In this document: positions 36,077 to 44,853 of the stretch, one piece after another
Position numbering within the stretch: position 1 is the stretch's first letter
Layout of the letters: each line of letters begins with the position of its first letter
Source of the DNA: Bradyrhizobium sp. WSM471
GTDB lineage: Bacteria > Pseudomonadota > Alphaproteobacteria > Rhizobiales > Xanthobacteraceae
NCBI RefSeq assembly: GCF_000244915.1
Contig: NZ_CM001442.1
Coordinates: 6,386,001-6,450,000 of the forward strand
Length of the DNA stretch: 64,000 nt
Direction of reading: 5' to 3'
Made by a program: the position numbers and the translations under genes
Notes under the pieces: generated by a model
Told to the model about the DNA's origin: nothing
Seen by the model: only the letters and a program-made list of their open reading frames with translations
Database searches by the model: none

Positions 36077-36793
36077 TCACCCGAGCCCGGACAGATCATC
36101 CAGCACGACCCGCGCCTGGCTAAAATCATCGTCCCGGAAGAACATGCTTCTGGTGATGAGCACGGGAATGTTCGTCCTTGAGGCCGCGATCATGCCGTTG
36201 GTGGAATCCTCGATCGCGACGCAGTCGGACGCGTTGAGCTTCAGCCGCGCCAGGATCTCGAAATAGACATCCGGAGCGGGCTTTTTATGCCGCACGTCAT
36301 CCCCGGCGACGATCGCATCAAAATCCGCGGCCCAGCGCTCTCCCAGCGCCCGCGACAGCAGTGCATCGATGTTGCCGTGCGACGTGGTCGTCGCGATCGC
36401 GAGCCGCTGGCCGCGCGCCTTGGCAGCAGCGAGCAGATCCCTCACCCCGGGCCGTAAGGGGCAACAGCCGGTCTCGACCAGTTCGGCATAATGCGTAGTC
36501 TTGATGCGATGGAGCGCGGCAATGTCCTCGTCCGGCAGTGGCGCCGCGATCAGCAACCTTTCATGGTGGGCGCGGATCCGCTCCTTGCCGCCCGTGACCC
36601 GCAGTAGCTCCTTGTAGACCGCCCGGTCCCACTGCCAGTCGAGACCGTGGCGGGCGAAGGCATGGTTGAAGGCCTGCCGATGCAGCTCTTCGGTCTCGGC
36701 CAAGGTGCCGTCGACGTCGAAGATCAGCGCGGCGGCGCGGCAGACCAGCTCAGCGGCGTCAGATAGCATTATGGCTGGCGCTTCTGCCTGCAT
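36077..36793 (-). CDS. HAD-family hydrolase, CbbY/beta-phosphoglucomutase-like
   Basis: 238 residues. Motif I is FDVDGTLAETEELHRQAF, close to the CbbY signature; motif II is the Thr in AIATTTSHG; motif III/IV are KKPAPDVY and AIEDSTNG. These are Mg2+-dependent phosphatases or phosphomutases for sugar phosphates; CbbY itself removes phosphate from xylulose-1,5-bisphosphate. No Calvin-cycle genes are nearby, so the substrate is open. I chose the ATG at 36793 (AGGAGG 12 bases upstream). It is divergent from the epimerase-like gene. Confidence 0.88.
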   Translation of the reverse strand: MQAEAPAIMLSDAAELVCRAAALIFDVDGTLAETEELHRQAFNHAFARHGLDWQWDRAVYKELLRVTGGKERIRAHHERLLIAAPLPDEDIAALHRIKTTHYAELVETGCCPLRPGVRDLLAAAKARGQRLAIATTTSHGNIDALLSRALGERWAADFDAIVAGDDVRHKKPAPDVYFEILARLKLNASDCVAIEDSTNGMIAASRTNIPVLITRSMFFRDDDFSQARVVLDDLSGLG

Positions 36794-36939
36794 GATCGTT
36801 GCGTCCCTCCTGACGAGCGACCATCGCCTGCACCGCCGGGCGGGACAAATCGCAATATCTTTTGCTGGACCCAAAAATCTCTTATGAGCGGAGAACGCGC
36901 TGCGGCGCGAACGGGAACTCCGACCTGCAAGGAAGACGT

Positions 36940-37794
36940 ATGCGGCTCTTTATCCTTGGTCTCGGCTACAGTGCCCGGCACTTCGTCCGCCTGTTCGGTG
37001 GCCGCTTCTCGCATATCGCCGGCACGGTGCGCGATCCCGCGCAGCGGGGCGACCTCGCCGGCATCGAGGTGCACGCCTTCTCCGACAGCAGTCCGGCACG
37101 CGAGACAGTCGAACGCATGAGAGATGCGGATGTCCTTCTCATATCGATCCCGCCCGGCGGCAGCGGCGATCCCGCAATCACGGCCTTCTCCGGCCTGCTG
37201 GCGGCGGGCGGAAACCGCAAGATCGTCTATTTGTCCACGATCGGCGTGTATGGTGACCACGCCGGTGGATGGGTCGACGAGAGCACGCCGCCGAAGGCGG
37301 ACCTCGACCGGACGCGCATGCGGGTCGCGGCGGAACAGGCCTGGACCGACACGACCGGTGGCAACGCCGCGATCCTGCGGCTTGCGGGTATCTATGGCCC
37401 CGGCCGTAACGCGCTGGTGACGCTCCGCGCTGGAACGGCCCGGCGCATCATCAAGCCGGGACAGGTGTTCAACCGCATCCACGTCGGCGACATCGCGAGC
37501 GCGATCATGGCCGCGGTGAATCAGCCGAGCGGCGGCATCTGGAACGTCTGCGACGACGAGCCGGCGCCGCCGCAGGACGTGATCGCTTACGCGGCAAAGC
37601 TGATGAATGTTGCGCCGCCGCCGGAAGAGCCGTTCGAGACCGCCGAGATGTCGGCGATGGCCCGCAGCTTCTATGCCAGCAGCGCTCGTGTTTCCAACGC
37701 GAAACTGAGGCGCGAGCTCGGCGTCACGCTTGCTTATCCGACCTACCGTCACGCCCTCGATGCGTTGTGGCAAGCGGGGGAAGGAGGATCATGA
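36940..37794 (+). CDS. NAD-dependent epimerase/dehydratase-like (extended SDR, YeeZ-like)
   Basis: 284 residues. The N-terminal cofactor loop is LFILGLGYSARHF, a variant of GxxGxxG, followed by conserved STIGVYGDHAGGWVDE and LRLAGIYGPGRN. In SDRs the latter regions hold the catalytic Thr/Ser and Tyr; here the Tyr lies in VYGDH, but the usual YxxxK is not obvious, as in atypical SDRs. The substrate is unknown. AAGGA precedes the ATG. It is convergent with the dienelactone hydrolase gene (7-base gap). Confidence 0.82.
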   Translation: MRLFILGLGYSARHFVRLFGGRFSHIAGTVRDPAQRGDLAGIEVHAFSDSSPARETVERMRDADVLLISIPPGGSGDPAITAFSGLLAAGGNRKIVYLSTIGVYGDHAGGWVDESTPPKADLDRTRMRVAAEQAWTDTTGGNAAILRLAGIYGPGRNALVTLRAGTARRIIKPGQVFNRIHVGDIASAIMAAVNQPSGGIWNVCDDEPAPPQDVIAYAAKLMNVAPPPEEPFETAEMSAMARSFYASSARVSNAKLRRELGVTLAYPTYRHALDALWQAGEGGS

Positions 37795-37801
37795 TCAAGC
37801 G

Positions 37802-38689
37802 TCAGCTCAGCACGCCATACTTCTTGAACCAGGCCTGGGCCTGCTTCCAGGCATCTTCTGCGGCGTCCTTGCGGTAGCTGCCGCGGTAGTCGGCATGGAA
37901 GCCGTGCGGCGCTTCCGGATAGATCTTGAACTCGGCCGTCTTCTTGTTCTGCTCGAGCGCGGCTTTCATCTGCTCGACCTGAGTGACGGGAATGCCGGTA
38001 TCGGCGCCGCCATAGAGACCGAGCACCGGTGCCTTCATCTCGGGCGCGAGCTGCATCGGGCTCTTCGGCCACAGCGGATTGGCGGGATCGACCACTGTGC
38101 CGTAGAACGCAACACCAGCCTTGAGGCTGCCGCTATGAGCGGCATATTCCCAGACGGTGCGCCCGCCACGGCAGAAGCCGATGATGCCGAGCTTGCCGGT
38201 GTCGCCGCCTTGCGATCCCGCCCACGCCACGGTTGCGTCGAGGTCGGACAGCAGCTCCGCGTCCGGCTTGGCATTGACGATCGGCAGCAGGTCCTTGATC
38301 TCGCTGACCTTGGTCAAATCGACGCCCTTGCGGAAATAATAGTCCGGCGCGACTGCGAAGGCGCCGAGCTTGGCGAGGCGCCGCGTTACGTCCTTGATGT
38401 ATTCGTGCAGGCCGAAGATCTCCATCGCCACGATGATCACCGGCGCCTTGGTGTTGCCGGCAGGGCGGGCGAAATACGCTGGCATCTCCTCGGAACCGAC
38501 CTTGATCTTGACGTCACCGGTCTGGAGACCATTGACGTCAGTCGTGATCGCCTCGGCGCGCACAGGCCCGGCCGCAAGAGTGTAGCCGGCAGCCACCGCC
38601 GCGGTGGCGCTCATGAATCCGCGGCGCGAGACCGGGGCGACCTTGGTCAGCCCGACTACGTCGGATGTCATGGTGGTTTCGATACTCAT
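37802..38689 (-). CDS. Dienelactone hydrolase-family protein, Tat-exported
   Basis: 295 residues. A twin-arginine leader SRRGFMSATAAVAAG (residues about 20-35) precedes an alpha/beta-hydrolase domain with the Cys nucleophile in GFCRGG, Asp in GGADTGIP and His in EAPHGFHAD. Family members open dienelactones or other esters. Export suggests a periplasmic detoxifying or scavenging role. AGGAAGG lies about 7 bases before the ATG. No aromatic-degradation genes are adjacent, so the substrate is unclear. Confidence 0.9.
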   Translation of the reverse strand: MSIETTMTSDVVGLTKVAPVSRRGFMSATAAVAAGYTLAAGPVRAEAITTDVNGLQTGDVKIKVGSEEMPAYFARPAGNTKAPVIIVAMEIFGLHEYIKDVTRRLAKLGAFAVAPDYYFRKGVDLTKVSEIKDLLPIVNAKPDAELLSDLDATVAWAGSQGGDTGKLGIIGFCRGGRTVWEYAAHSGSLKAGVAFYGTVVDPANPLWPKSPMQLAPEMKAPVLGLYGGADTGIPVTQVEQMKAALEQNKKTAEFKIYPEAPHGFHADYRGSYRKDAAEDAWKQAQAWFKKYGVLS

Positions 38690-38801
38690 CGGTCGATCCT
38701 TCCTGATGCGTGCCCCTGATCCTTCGGGCGACGCATTCGCCGATAGTTGGCGGCCAAACGCAAATCACCAGCTTGCGAGCCGCCGCTTTCAGGCCTTGTT
38801 T

Positions 38802-40100
38802 TCAGATCTTGTTCCGACGCTGTTTCACCGGCGCGGTCTCGGGCATCAGGCTCATCGCGACAAGTCCGACGATCGCCGCAAGCAGCAGGTACCAGGCCGG
38901 CGCCAGCGGATTGCCGGTGACGTGGAGGAGCCAGGTGACCACGAGCTGCGCCGTCCCGCCGAAGCTGGCGATCGCGACCGCATAGACGGTCGCGAACACA
39001 CCGCCGCGGATGTTCTGCGGCAGCGCCTCGGTGAAGGTCGCGTAGAACGCAGTGAACGGCAGCGAGCCGATGACGGACAGGACACCGAAACCAACCAGGA
39101 GCGACAACGCGCCGGGCGCATGGACGATCCACAGGAAGGTCGGGTAGGTCAGCAGCAGCGTGGCGAGCTGCGGCCAGATCATCACCGGCTTGCGACCGAG
39201 ACGATCTGCCAGCCAGCCCCCGACCAGCGCGCCGACAAACTGAATGCCGTTGCTGACCAGCGACACGGTGAAAGCCAGTGTCGAGGACACATGCAGCGTG
39301 TTCTGCGCATAGGTCGTCATGTATTGGGTGACGTAAGTCGAGATCGTGCCGCTTGCCAGGATCATCAGCGCAAGTCCGATGATGCCAAGGTGTCGTCTCG
39401 CCTGCGAAAGATGACCGGTGTGCTCGACGGTGCGGGCACCGGCTTCGGCCTGCGGGATCGTCTCGGGCAGCGTCCGGCGCATCCAGAACCCGAACGGCAG
39501 GCAGACCGCTCCGATCAGAAACGCCACCCGCCAGCCATAGGCGTCGAGCATCTCCGGCGCCATCGTCTTGCTCAGGATGACGCCGACGAGAGCGCCCGCG
39601 GTCGCGGCGATCTCCTGGCTCGCCGGCTGCCAGGCCACCACCAGCGCACGATGCTCGGGCGGGGCGATCTCGATCAGATAGGCGGTGGTCGGCCCAACCT
39701 CGCCGCCAAGGGCAAAGCCTTGCGCCATACGCGCCGCGATCACGATGACGGGCGCGGCAAGGCCGATCGATTGATAGGACGGCGTGAGCGCGATGGTCAG
39801 GATCGATAGCCCCATGAGCGCGAAGCTCAGCAGCATGGCAGGCCGCCGGCCGATCCGGTCGGAATAGATCCCGAGCACGATTCCGCCGATCGGCCGCGTC
39901 ACGAAGCCGGCGCCGAAGGTCGCCAGCGACAGCATCAGGCTGCCGTACTCGCTTCCCATCGGGAAGAAGGTATGGCCGATCTGGATGGCGAAGAAGCTGT
40001 AAGTGATGAAGTCGTAGAACTCGAGCATGTTGCCGACGGTGGCGGCCAATGCTGCGCGCTTGACGCTGAACGGCCTCACTTGCTCGATCACGGACGACAC
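38802..40100 (-). CDS. MFS transporter, metabolite:H+ symporter (MHS) family
   Basis: About 432 residues with 12 membrane segments. ATVGNMLEFYDFITYSFFA is the MHS opening and FVTRPIGGIVLGIYSDRIGRRPAM the loop 2-3 motif (in parts). The likely start is GTG at 40100, with GGGA about 9 bases upstream; an ATG at 40163 would add 21 residues rich in Arg and Asn that do not look like the family. It should import an organic acid with protons. It is transcribed alone, 112 bases upstream of the dienelactone hydrolase gene. Confidence 0.85.
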   Translation of the reverse strand: MSSVIEQVRPFSVKRAALAATVGNMLEFYDFITYSFFAIQIGHTFFPMGSEYGSLMLSLATFGAGFVTRPIGGIVLGIYSDRIGRRPAMLLSFALMGLSILTIALTPSYQSIGLAAPVIVIAARMAQGFALGGEVGPTTAYLIEIAPPEHRALVVAWQPASQEIAATAGALVGVILSKTMAPEMLDAYGWRVAFLIGAVCLPFGFWMRRTLPETIPQAEAGARTVEHTGHLSQARRHLGIIGLALMILASGTISTYVTQYMTTYAQNTLHVSSTLAFTVSLVSNGIQFVGALVGGWLADRLGRKPVMIWPQLATLLLTYPTFLWIVHAPGALSLLVGFGVLSVIGSLPFTAFYATFTEALPQNIRGGVFATVYAVAIASFGGTAQLVVTWLLHVTGNPLAPAWYLLLAAIVGLVAMSLMPETAPVKQRRNKI

Positions 40101-40511
40101 TCTGGCATTCCCGGGCTCGATCCTATTTCGATTTAACCGTCTGGCCGCATTGCAACGCAACATCCATTAACTGAAAACGGCGGTTCCCTCGTCCCCATTT
40201 CCGCTGCCACGAGTTGCTGCCCATCCGCCTGCTCGCGCAATCCAAAGCGGATCGCGCAACAAATGGGCTCTGCGGTGGTCGCGATGACACATCATGTTGC
40301 ACGCACATCCCGCGCTATCGGAATTTGCGCGTACACCGCGGTCATTTGACTGAAATTTTCAGAAGAGTTGAGCCGGGCGATTTACTCGAACTTTCTTCGT
40401 GACGCTCTAGTTCCACGACCGAGGGTTCCGCCTCGGGATCTCCATTATCAGCCGCCGGATTGCGCTACCAAAAGCTCAATTGAATCAAGATTTATCCGAC
40501 GTGGAATTAAA
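40101..40511. other. 411-base intergenic region, divergent promoters
   Basis: No convincing gene. The right half (about 40300-40511) is clearly richer in A and T than its neighbours and should hold the promoter of the MarR-like gene; the left half should hold that of the MFS gene. No operator palindrome was recognised. Confidence 0.5.
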
Positions 40512-41090
40512 ATGAACTTGGCTCGCGAATCGATCGAACTGCTGGAACAGGTCGCCCGGATCCTGTGGTTCGAAGGCACCAAGCACGGCTTGCGTGACCG
40601 CGAGTGGATGGCGCTGCGTTTCCTTTCCCGCGCCAACCGGTTTTCCAGGACCCCGTCGGCGCTCGCAAGTTACGTCGGCACCACGCGTGGCACCGCCTCG
40701 TTCATCATCGGCGAGCTGGAGCGGCTCGGATATCTCGAGCGAAAGCGCTCGGTCCAGGACAAGCGGTCGGTGATGCTGAGCGTGACACAACAGGGCAAGA
40801 AGTTCCTGGTGCGCGACCCCGTCAACGTCCTTGTCGAGGCCATCGGCGTGCTCGAGGACGAGGCGAAGGTCAGCTTCCGCGACGCGCTCCGCCACGTCCT
40901 GGATCAGTCGGACGCAGCCGAACAGCGGCACCATACCGACGTCTGCAAGCGATGCATCTTCCTCCGCGAAGATCGCAGCACCACGGACAGCAGGACGACG
41001 GCCGAGTTCAGCTGCCGCCTGTTTCGCGCGCCGATCGCGGAGGCGGAGGTCGATCTGCTATGCACCAGCTTCGAGCATCACCGCAAATAG
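40512..41090 (+). CDS. MarR-like winged-helix regulator with C-terminal four-cysteine motif
   Basis: 192 residues. Residues 1-125 form a MarR-type winged helix: TPSALASYVGTTRGTASFII is the recognition region, and LERKRSVQDKRSVMLSVT the wing. After the dimerisation helix comes an extension with Cys145, Cys148, Cys168 and Cys184 (C-x2-C-x19-C-x15-C), which could bind zinc or an iron-sulfur cluster, or act as a redox switch. The ATG is preceded by an A-rich rather than a GGAGG site. It stands alone upstream of the flagellar locus; targets are unknown. Confidence 0.75.
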   Translation: MNLARESIELLEQVARILWFEGTKHGLRDREWMALRFLSRANRFSRTPSALASYVGTTRGTASFIIGELERLGYLERKRSVQDKRSVMLSVTQQGKKFLVRDPVNVLVEAIGVLEDEAKVSFRDALRHVLDQSDAAEQRHHTDVCKRCIFLREDRSTTDSRTTAEFSCRLFRAPIAEAEVDLLCTSFEHHRK

Positions 41091-41104
41091 CAGGCGGCCC
41101 TCGA

Positions 41105-42085
41105 TCAGGGCGTCGCCTTGCGTGACGAATAGATGACGCCCCCGCTGGACTCGACGACCAGGCGTCCGTTCTCGTTTTTGATCTCCTCGATGCGACCAAG
41201 GCCGGGCACGTGCTGTCCCAGCACCGCCTCGACGACGCCGTGCGGGCCTTGCAGGATCGCAATCCCTTCATAGGCCTGGCGGACCGACCAGCCCTTGACC
41301 GTCTTGCGCGGCGCCGAGATGCGCTCGGACGGAGTTACCGATCCCGTGACCTCGGGCGTAGCGGCCGAGGCCATAATTGGCATTGGCTGTGAGGCGACGG
41401 GCGCTGGAACCTGGGCCTGCACTTGAGCCTGCACCTGGGCAAGCTTGTCGAGCTTCACCGTAGAGGACGAGCTCACCCGTTCGATGCGGTCCAGATTCTC
41501 GCCAAAACGGCCAAAACGGTCATTGGTCGCCTTGCTCGATTGGTCGACCGCGGTGCGCAGGCCGTCGAGATTGTCGGACACGCCCGACACCTGCCTGCGC
41601 AGTTGCGCCACCGTCTCGCGCAGATTCCTGATCTCAGTATTGGCCGCGACGTTGGTCTGGGCGGGCTGCATGGCGAAATAGGCGATCACGCCGGTACAGG
41701 CACAGACGACCAGGATCGCAGCGACGGCCAATGTCGCGAGCGGCGCGACCCATGTCGGACGCGGCGGCGGCGGTTTGGCCACGATCACGGCCGGCTTGAT
41801 CACGGTCGGCGTAGGCTTGTGGATTGCCATCTTGTCGAGGCGCGCCTTGGCGCGAATACGCTTCAGACCCTCGAGCGCCTCTTTCGCCAGAGTTTCATCA
41901 CTCGCTGCTGCCGACGCAGGTTTGGTGTTCGTAGCGGGCTTGGTATTTGCAAAAGGCTTGGTATTTGTAGAAGGCTTGGCCGTCGGCGCCGCATTGTCTC
42001 TGGCATCGCGCGTCTCCGCAGCCGGTTTCGCCGCTGCGGAAACATCGGCGGTCGCGTTGGGACGAGCTTGTCCATCGGACAACAT
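41105..42085 (-). CDS. Single-span membrane protein with coiled coil, function unknown
   Basis: 326 residues. The N-terminal 95 residues are low-complexity and cytoplasmic, with the repeats NTKPFANTKPATNTKPA. One membrane segment (about residues 113-135) follows a PPPPRP stretch. Then comes a heptad-rich coiled coil (RNLRETVAQLRRQVSGVSDNL and onward), a Gln/Val/Ala repeat (AQVQAQVQAQV) and a compact C-terminal domain. The ATG at 42085 follows GGAG; another in-frame ATG at 42127 lacks a site. It is not a known flagellar gene, although it borders that locus. I do not recognise the family. Confidence 0.75.
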   Translation of the reverse strand: MLSDGQARPNATADVSAAAKPAAETRDARDNAAPTAKPSTNTKPFANTKPATNTKPASAAASDETLAKEALEGLKRIRAKARLDKMAIHKPTPTVIKPAVIVAKPPPPRPTWVAPLATLAVAAILVVCACTGVIAYFAMQPAQTNVAANTEIRNLRETVAQLRRQVSGVSDNLDGLRTAVDQSSKATNDRFGRFGENLDRIERVSSSSTVKLDKLAQVQAQVQAQVPAPVASQPMPIMASAATPEVTGSVTPSERISAPRKTVKGWSVRQAYEGIAILQGPHGVVEAVLGQHVPGLGRIEEIKNENGRLVVESSGGVIYSSRKATP

Positions 42086-42903
42086 GCGAGAATGCTCCGT
42101 TCGGTTCGATCTGTCGAACGGTGACATTATTCGCCGAAGCTTGCCTGAAACGTGCGCATCGAAAACTTTTCATCACGCGCGAAGCGACGTCGCATGAGTC
42201 AAACGCGTCACGCACGTGGCGAGAGTGCGACTCGAAAGACACACCCTCGCCAAGATTTCGCCAAGCTGGAGTCGCCTCGCCATACATGAGTCGAATTGTC
42301 GCAGGTGGAAAGACGATGATGGGAGTCAATCCCGGGTTGAAAATCCCTCGATGTGCATGAAGCGCAGCACCACCCAAAATAGCAGTAATCATACGGGGAT
42401 GCGGAACTTTAGAACCGCCATGGTGCAAAACTAGTTCGAATTCCAAATCAACTGATGCGATTGAATATACCAAGAAACAACTCGAAACGAATCAACAGCA
42501 TCAAGCACGTGTAGCAAACGCTTAGTTGCGCACGCTTGATCGGAAATCGGCAATTGTTACGGTCCTACTCAAGTGATTCTCGCCAGTTGGCGAGGAGATC
42601 GACACAGTACAGTGGCGTTCGGACGCATGAGCAACTTGGCGCAACTGTTCTAGGTCGCTTTCTCAATCCGCTCCGCGAGGTGATCCGCAAGACACCCGCC
42701 GAGCCTCACGCAGTAAGCGTTCAGTATCGAGTCGAAGTAGCAGGCCTGCGAGACGCAGGCACTGAATGCGTAGGGCTGCCCGCGAATATCGAAACCATAA
42801 TAACGGTTCGCGGGAAGGAATATCGTCAAACAGCACAGTTGCCGAGCCGGGCATCACAACAACGAACCGGCCGTAACAAGTGCGAAACAGGGGCGAAAGA
42901 CTG
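42086..42903. other. 818-base region without a convincing gene, upstream of lafR
   Basis: The stretch is noticeably less GC-rich than its surroundings. Short open frames exist on both strands but none has a ribosome site and codon use together. A small dyad CTCGCCA-GT-TGGCGAG lies at 42579-42594, and the words CATGAGTC and GACTCG recur between 42190 and 42300. It probably carries the promoter and upstream control sites of lafR and the promoter of the coiled-coil gene. Confidence 0.5.
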
Positions 42904-43674
42904 ATGTATATTATCGTTGATGATCGCGAGAGCGTCACGAACAGCTATGTCGGAGGGCTCGTTCGCGAAGGTGTATCGTCGATCGGCTTCTCCTCCGGAG
43001 AATTCTGGGACTGGCTGCAATCTGCGAGTGAACCGGATCTGGCCGCGGTGGACGCCTTCCTCCTCGGGGATTGCGACACCCGCGGAAGCCTGCCGCGCGC
43101 GATGCGCAAGCGCTCCTCGGCGCCCATCATCGCCATGAGCGGCCAGAAGATGCTCAAGAACACGCTGGAGCTGTTCGAATCGGGCGTCGATGACGTCGTC
43201 CACGTGCCGATTCATCTCCGCGAGATCCTCGCCCGAACGGCCGCGATTGCGCGCCGCCGGGTCGGGGAACTGCCGAGGCCTTGCGAGACCAGGATCCAGG
43301 TCTTCTTCAACGGACGCGACCCCGAGATCGCTGGCCACGCTCTCACCCTGCCCCGCCGCGAACTGCGCATTCTCGAATATATGGTCAGCAACCACGGCAA
43401 GTGGGTCACAAAGACGCAGATCTTCAACGCGGTCTACGGCATCTTCGAAGCGACATTCGACGAGAGCGTGATCGAGAGCCACGTCAGCAAGCTGCGCAAG
43501 AAACTCCGCGACCGCCTCGGCTTCGATGCGATCGTGGCCCGGCGCTACGTCGGATACCGCCTCGACATCCCGGCCGGCGAAACCATCGACGTGCCAATGC
43601 AGGAGCTAGACGAGGTCGGCATCCTGCTGAACAGGGCGCATGCCGCTCCGGCAGCGTATCCGGCCGGAAACTGA
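42904..43674 (+). CDS. lafR: Response-regulator-like flagellar master regulator (FtcR/LafR type)
   Basis: 256 residues: an N-terminal receiver-like domain and an OmpR/CtrA-type winged helix (LPRRELRILEYMVSNHGKWVT to ESHVSKLRKKLRDRLG, in parts, residues about 150-225). In alphaproteobacteria an orphan regulator of this type beside flbT/flaF-containing flagellar genes is FtcR; in Bradyrhizobium the lateral-flagellum counterpart is LafR. Receiver residues are partly altered: acidic pair D6/D7 and D50 remain, but the usual Lys-Pro is Val101-Pro102, so activity may not need phosphorylation. No kinase is adjacent. Start chosen at MYIIVDD. It converges on the flagellar array. Confidence 0.85.
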   Translation: MYIIVDDRESVTNSYVGGLVREGVSSIGFSSGEFWDWLQSASEPDLAAVDAFLLGDCDTRGSLPRAMRKRSSAPIIAMSGQKMLKNTLELFESGVDDVVHVPIHLREILARTAAIARRRVGELPRPCETRIQVFFNGRDPEIAGHALTLPRRELRILEYMVSNHGKWVTKTQIFNAVYGIFEATFDESVIESHVSKLRKKLRDRLGFDAIVARRYVGYRLDIPAGETIDVPMQELDEVGILLNRAHAAPAAYPAGN

Positions 43675-43700
43675 CCGGCAGGGCGCTGCCACGCAACGGA

Positions 43701-43737
43701 CAACGGCCTCTGCGAACCACCTTCGCAGAGGCCGTTG
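43701..43737. terminator. Strong bidirectional terminator hairpin
   Basis: A perfect 16-bp stem (CAACGGCCTCTGCGAA / its inverse) with a 5-base loop at 43717-43721, located between lafR and the convergent FliL-like gene. Only a short T-rich stretch follows on each strand (TTGTAGTTTC on the plus strand). Confidence 0.75.
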
Positions 43738-43843
43738 TAGTTTCAGCGACATCAACGGCGAACAGAGGCGCGGCAGTACCGGCGCCGCGGCTGGCGTCCG
43801 ATTCTAGAGGCTCGCTTCTGATTCAATCAGAACCGGTAATGCC

Positions 43844-44302
43844 CTAGGGCTTCTGCTGGAATTCTTCCTTCGACACGTAATTGAAGTCCTCGACAAGGAC
43901 GTCCTGGACGACTTCGGCCTGCATTCGTTCGTTGACACGCTGCTTGATGGCCGTCGTGAGGATGGAGAGGTCGTAACGGGCGAGTTTTCTGAAATCGAGG
44001 CGGTCGTCGGCATAGATCCTGCGGAAGGCTTCATCGACGACGAACGGCTCGGGCGGAACGTTGAGCTGGTGCATGGTCCGCGCCTCCACGGTATAGACGA
44101 AGCGCGCGACGATGTAGCCCTGCACATTGCCACTCTCGACCATGGGCACGCTCAGCGCCCGCGTCTTCTGGTACTGCAGCCCCTCGAGATATTCGTCCTT
44201 TGCCGGCAGCAGGCTGCCATTTTCCTTCCAATAGGCTACGGCATAGCTCGTTCCCGCGGTGAGGATGCATACCCAGAGCCCGGCTAGCACGAGTCTGATC
44301 AT
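43844..44302 (-). CDS. FliL-like flagellar membrane protein (hypothetical)
   Basis: 152 residues: one N-terminal membrane segment (about residues 3-22), then a periplasmic domain ending EEFQQKP. The topology and size recall FliL, which surrounds the stator in the periplasm; direct sequence similarity is weak. It is the last gene of the lateral-flagellum array and overlaps the FlgN-like gene by 4 bases (ATGA), so it is co-expressed with flagellar genes. A role in motor or stator support is inference. Confidence 0.65.
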   Translation of the reverse strand: MIRLVLAGLWVCILTAGTSYAVAYWKENGSLLPAKDEYLEGLQYQKTRALSVPMVESGNVQGYIVARFVYTVEARTMHQLNVPPEPFVVDEAFRRIYADDRLDFRKLARYDLSILTTAIKQRVNERMQAEVVQDVLVEDFNYVSKEEFQQKP

Positions 44303-44811
44303 TTTCCGTCCTGTGCGGCGCGACCGGTATAGGTGCCGTCCGACTCGGCGTCCTTGATGGCCTTGACGATAATGGTCGCGACCTCGCGCACCGCGTCGCA
44401 ATGCATTTCGAGGATGGAACGGTTGCGCTCGAGCTTCTCGCGCAGCCGCTGGATCTCCTCGGTGATCTCGACCTCGCCGCCGAGATGCATTCGTGCCCGC
44501 ATCAGGCGGACGAATTCCAGCATGCTCCGGCTCTTCCGGGCGCTGAACTCGTCGAAGTCGATCTTCTTGCCCGTCGCGAGCGCGGCCGTCTCCTCCTCGA
44601 CGATGCTTGCGAGCCGGCGGATCGCAGCCAACAGGCCGCGCACCTCGTCCGATCTCGCCGCGTCCGCGCCGTCGTTCGCCACCCCGCCGCCGACATTCGG
44701 CAGCAGCATGGGCAGCAGGGCATCCCCCGACACGGCCGCCGTCGTCATCGCCTCGGTGTCCACGGCTGGCTGTTCCATCACCAGGGCCGCCGCGCCTTCT
44801 TGTGTCTGCAT
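44299..44811 (-). CDS. FlgN-like flagellar chaperone candidate
   Basis: 170 residues. The C-terminal two thirds is helical, with LLAAIRRLASIVEEETAAL then a KSRSMLEFVRLMRA segment and a second long helix, the layout of FlgN, the export chaperone for FlgK and FlgL (both encoded in this locus). The first 55 residues are poorly conserved and Ala/Val-rich. The ATG at 44811 has GAAGGG about 9 bases upstream; a TTG at 44829 is an alternative. Family assignment is moderate. Confidence 0.6.
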   Translation of the reverse strand: MQTQEGAAALVMEQPAVDTEAMTTAAVSGDALLPMLLPNVGGGVANDGADAARSDEVRGLLAAIRRLASIVEEETAALATGKKIDFDEFSARKSRSMLEFVRLMRARMHLGGEVEITEEIQRLREKLERNRSILEMHCDAVREVATIIVKAIKDAESDGTYTGRAAQDGK

Positions 44812-44853
44812 AGGAAATTCACCCTTCAACTTCTGTCATCCATTGCCGGATCG

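Noticed and set aside
42663..42938. Minus-strand 91-codon frame upstream of and into lafR
   Set aside because: It overlaps the lafR start, has no ribosome site and no family features.
42904..43674. CtrA, the global cell-cycle regulator
   Set aside because: Shares the winged helix but the receiver domain differs and the flagellar location fits FtcR/LafR.
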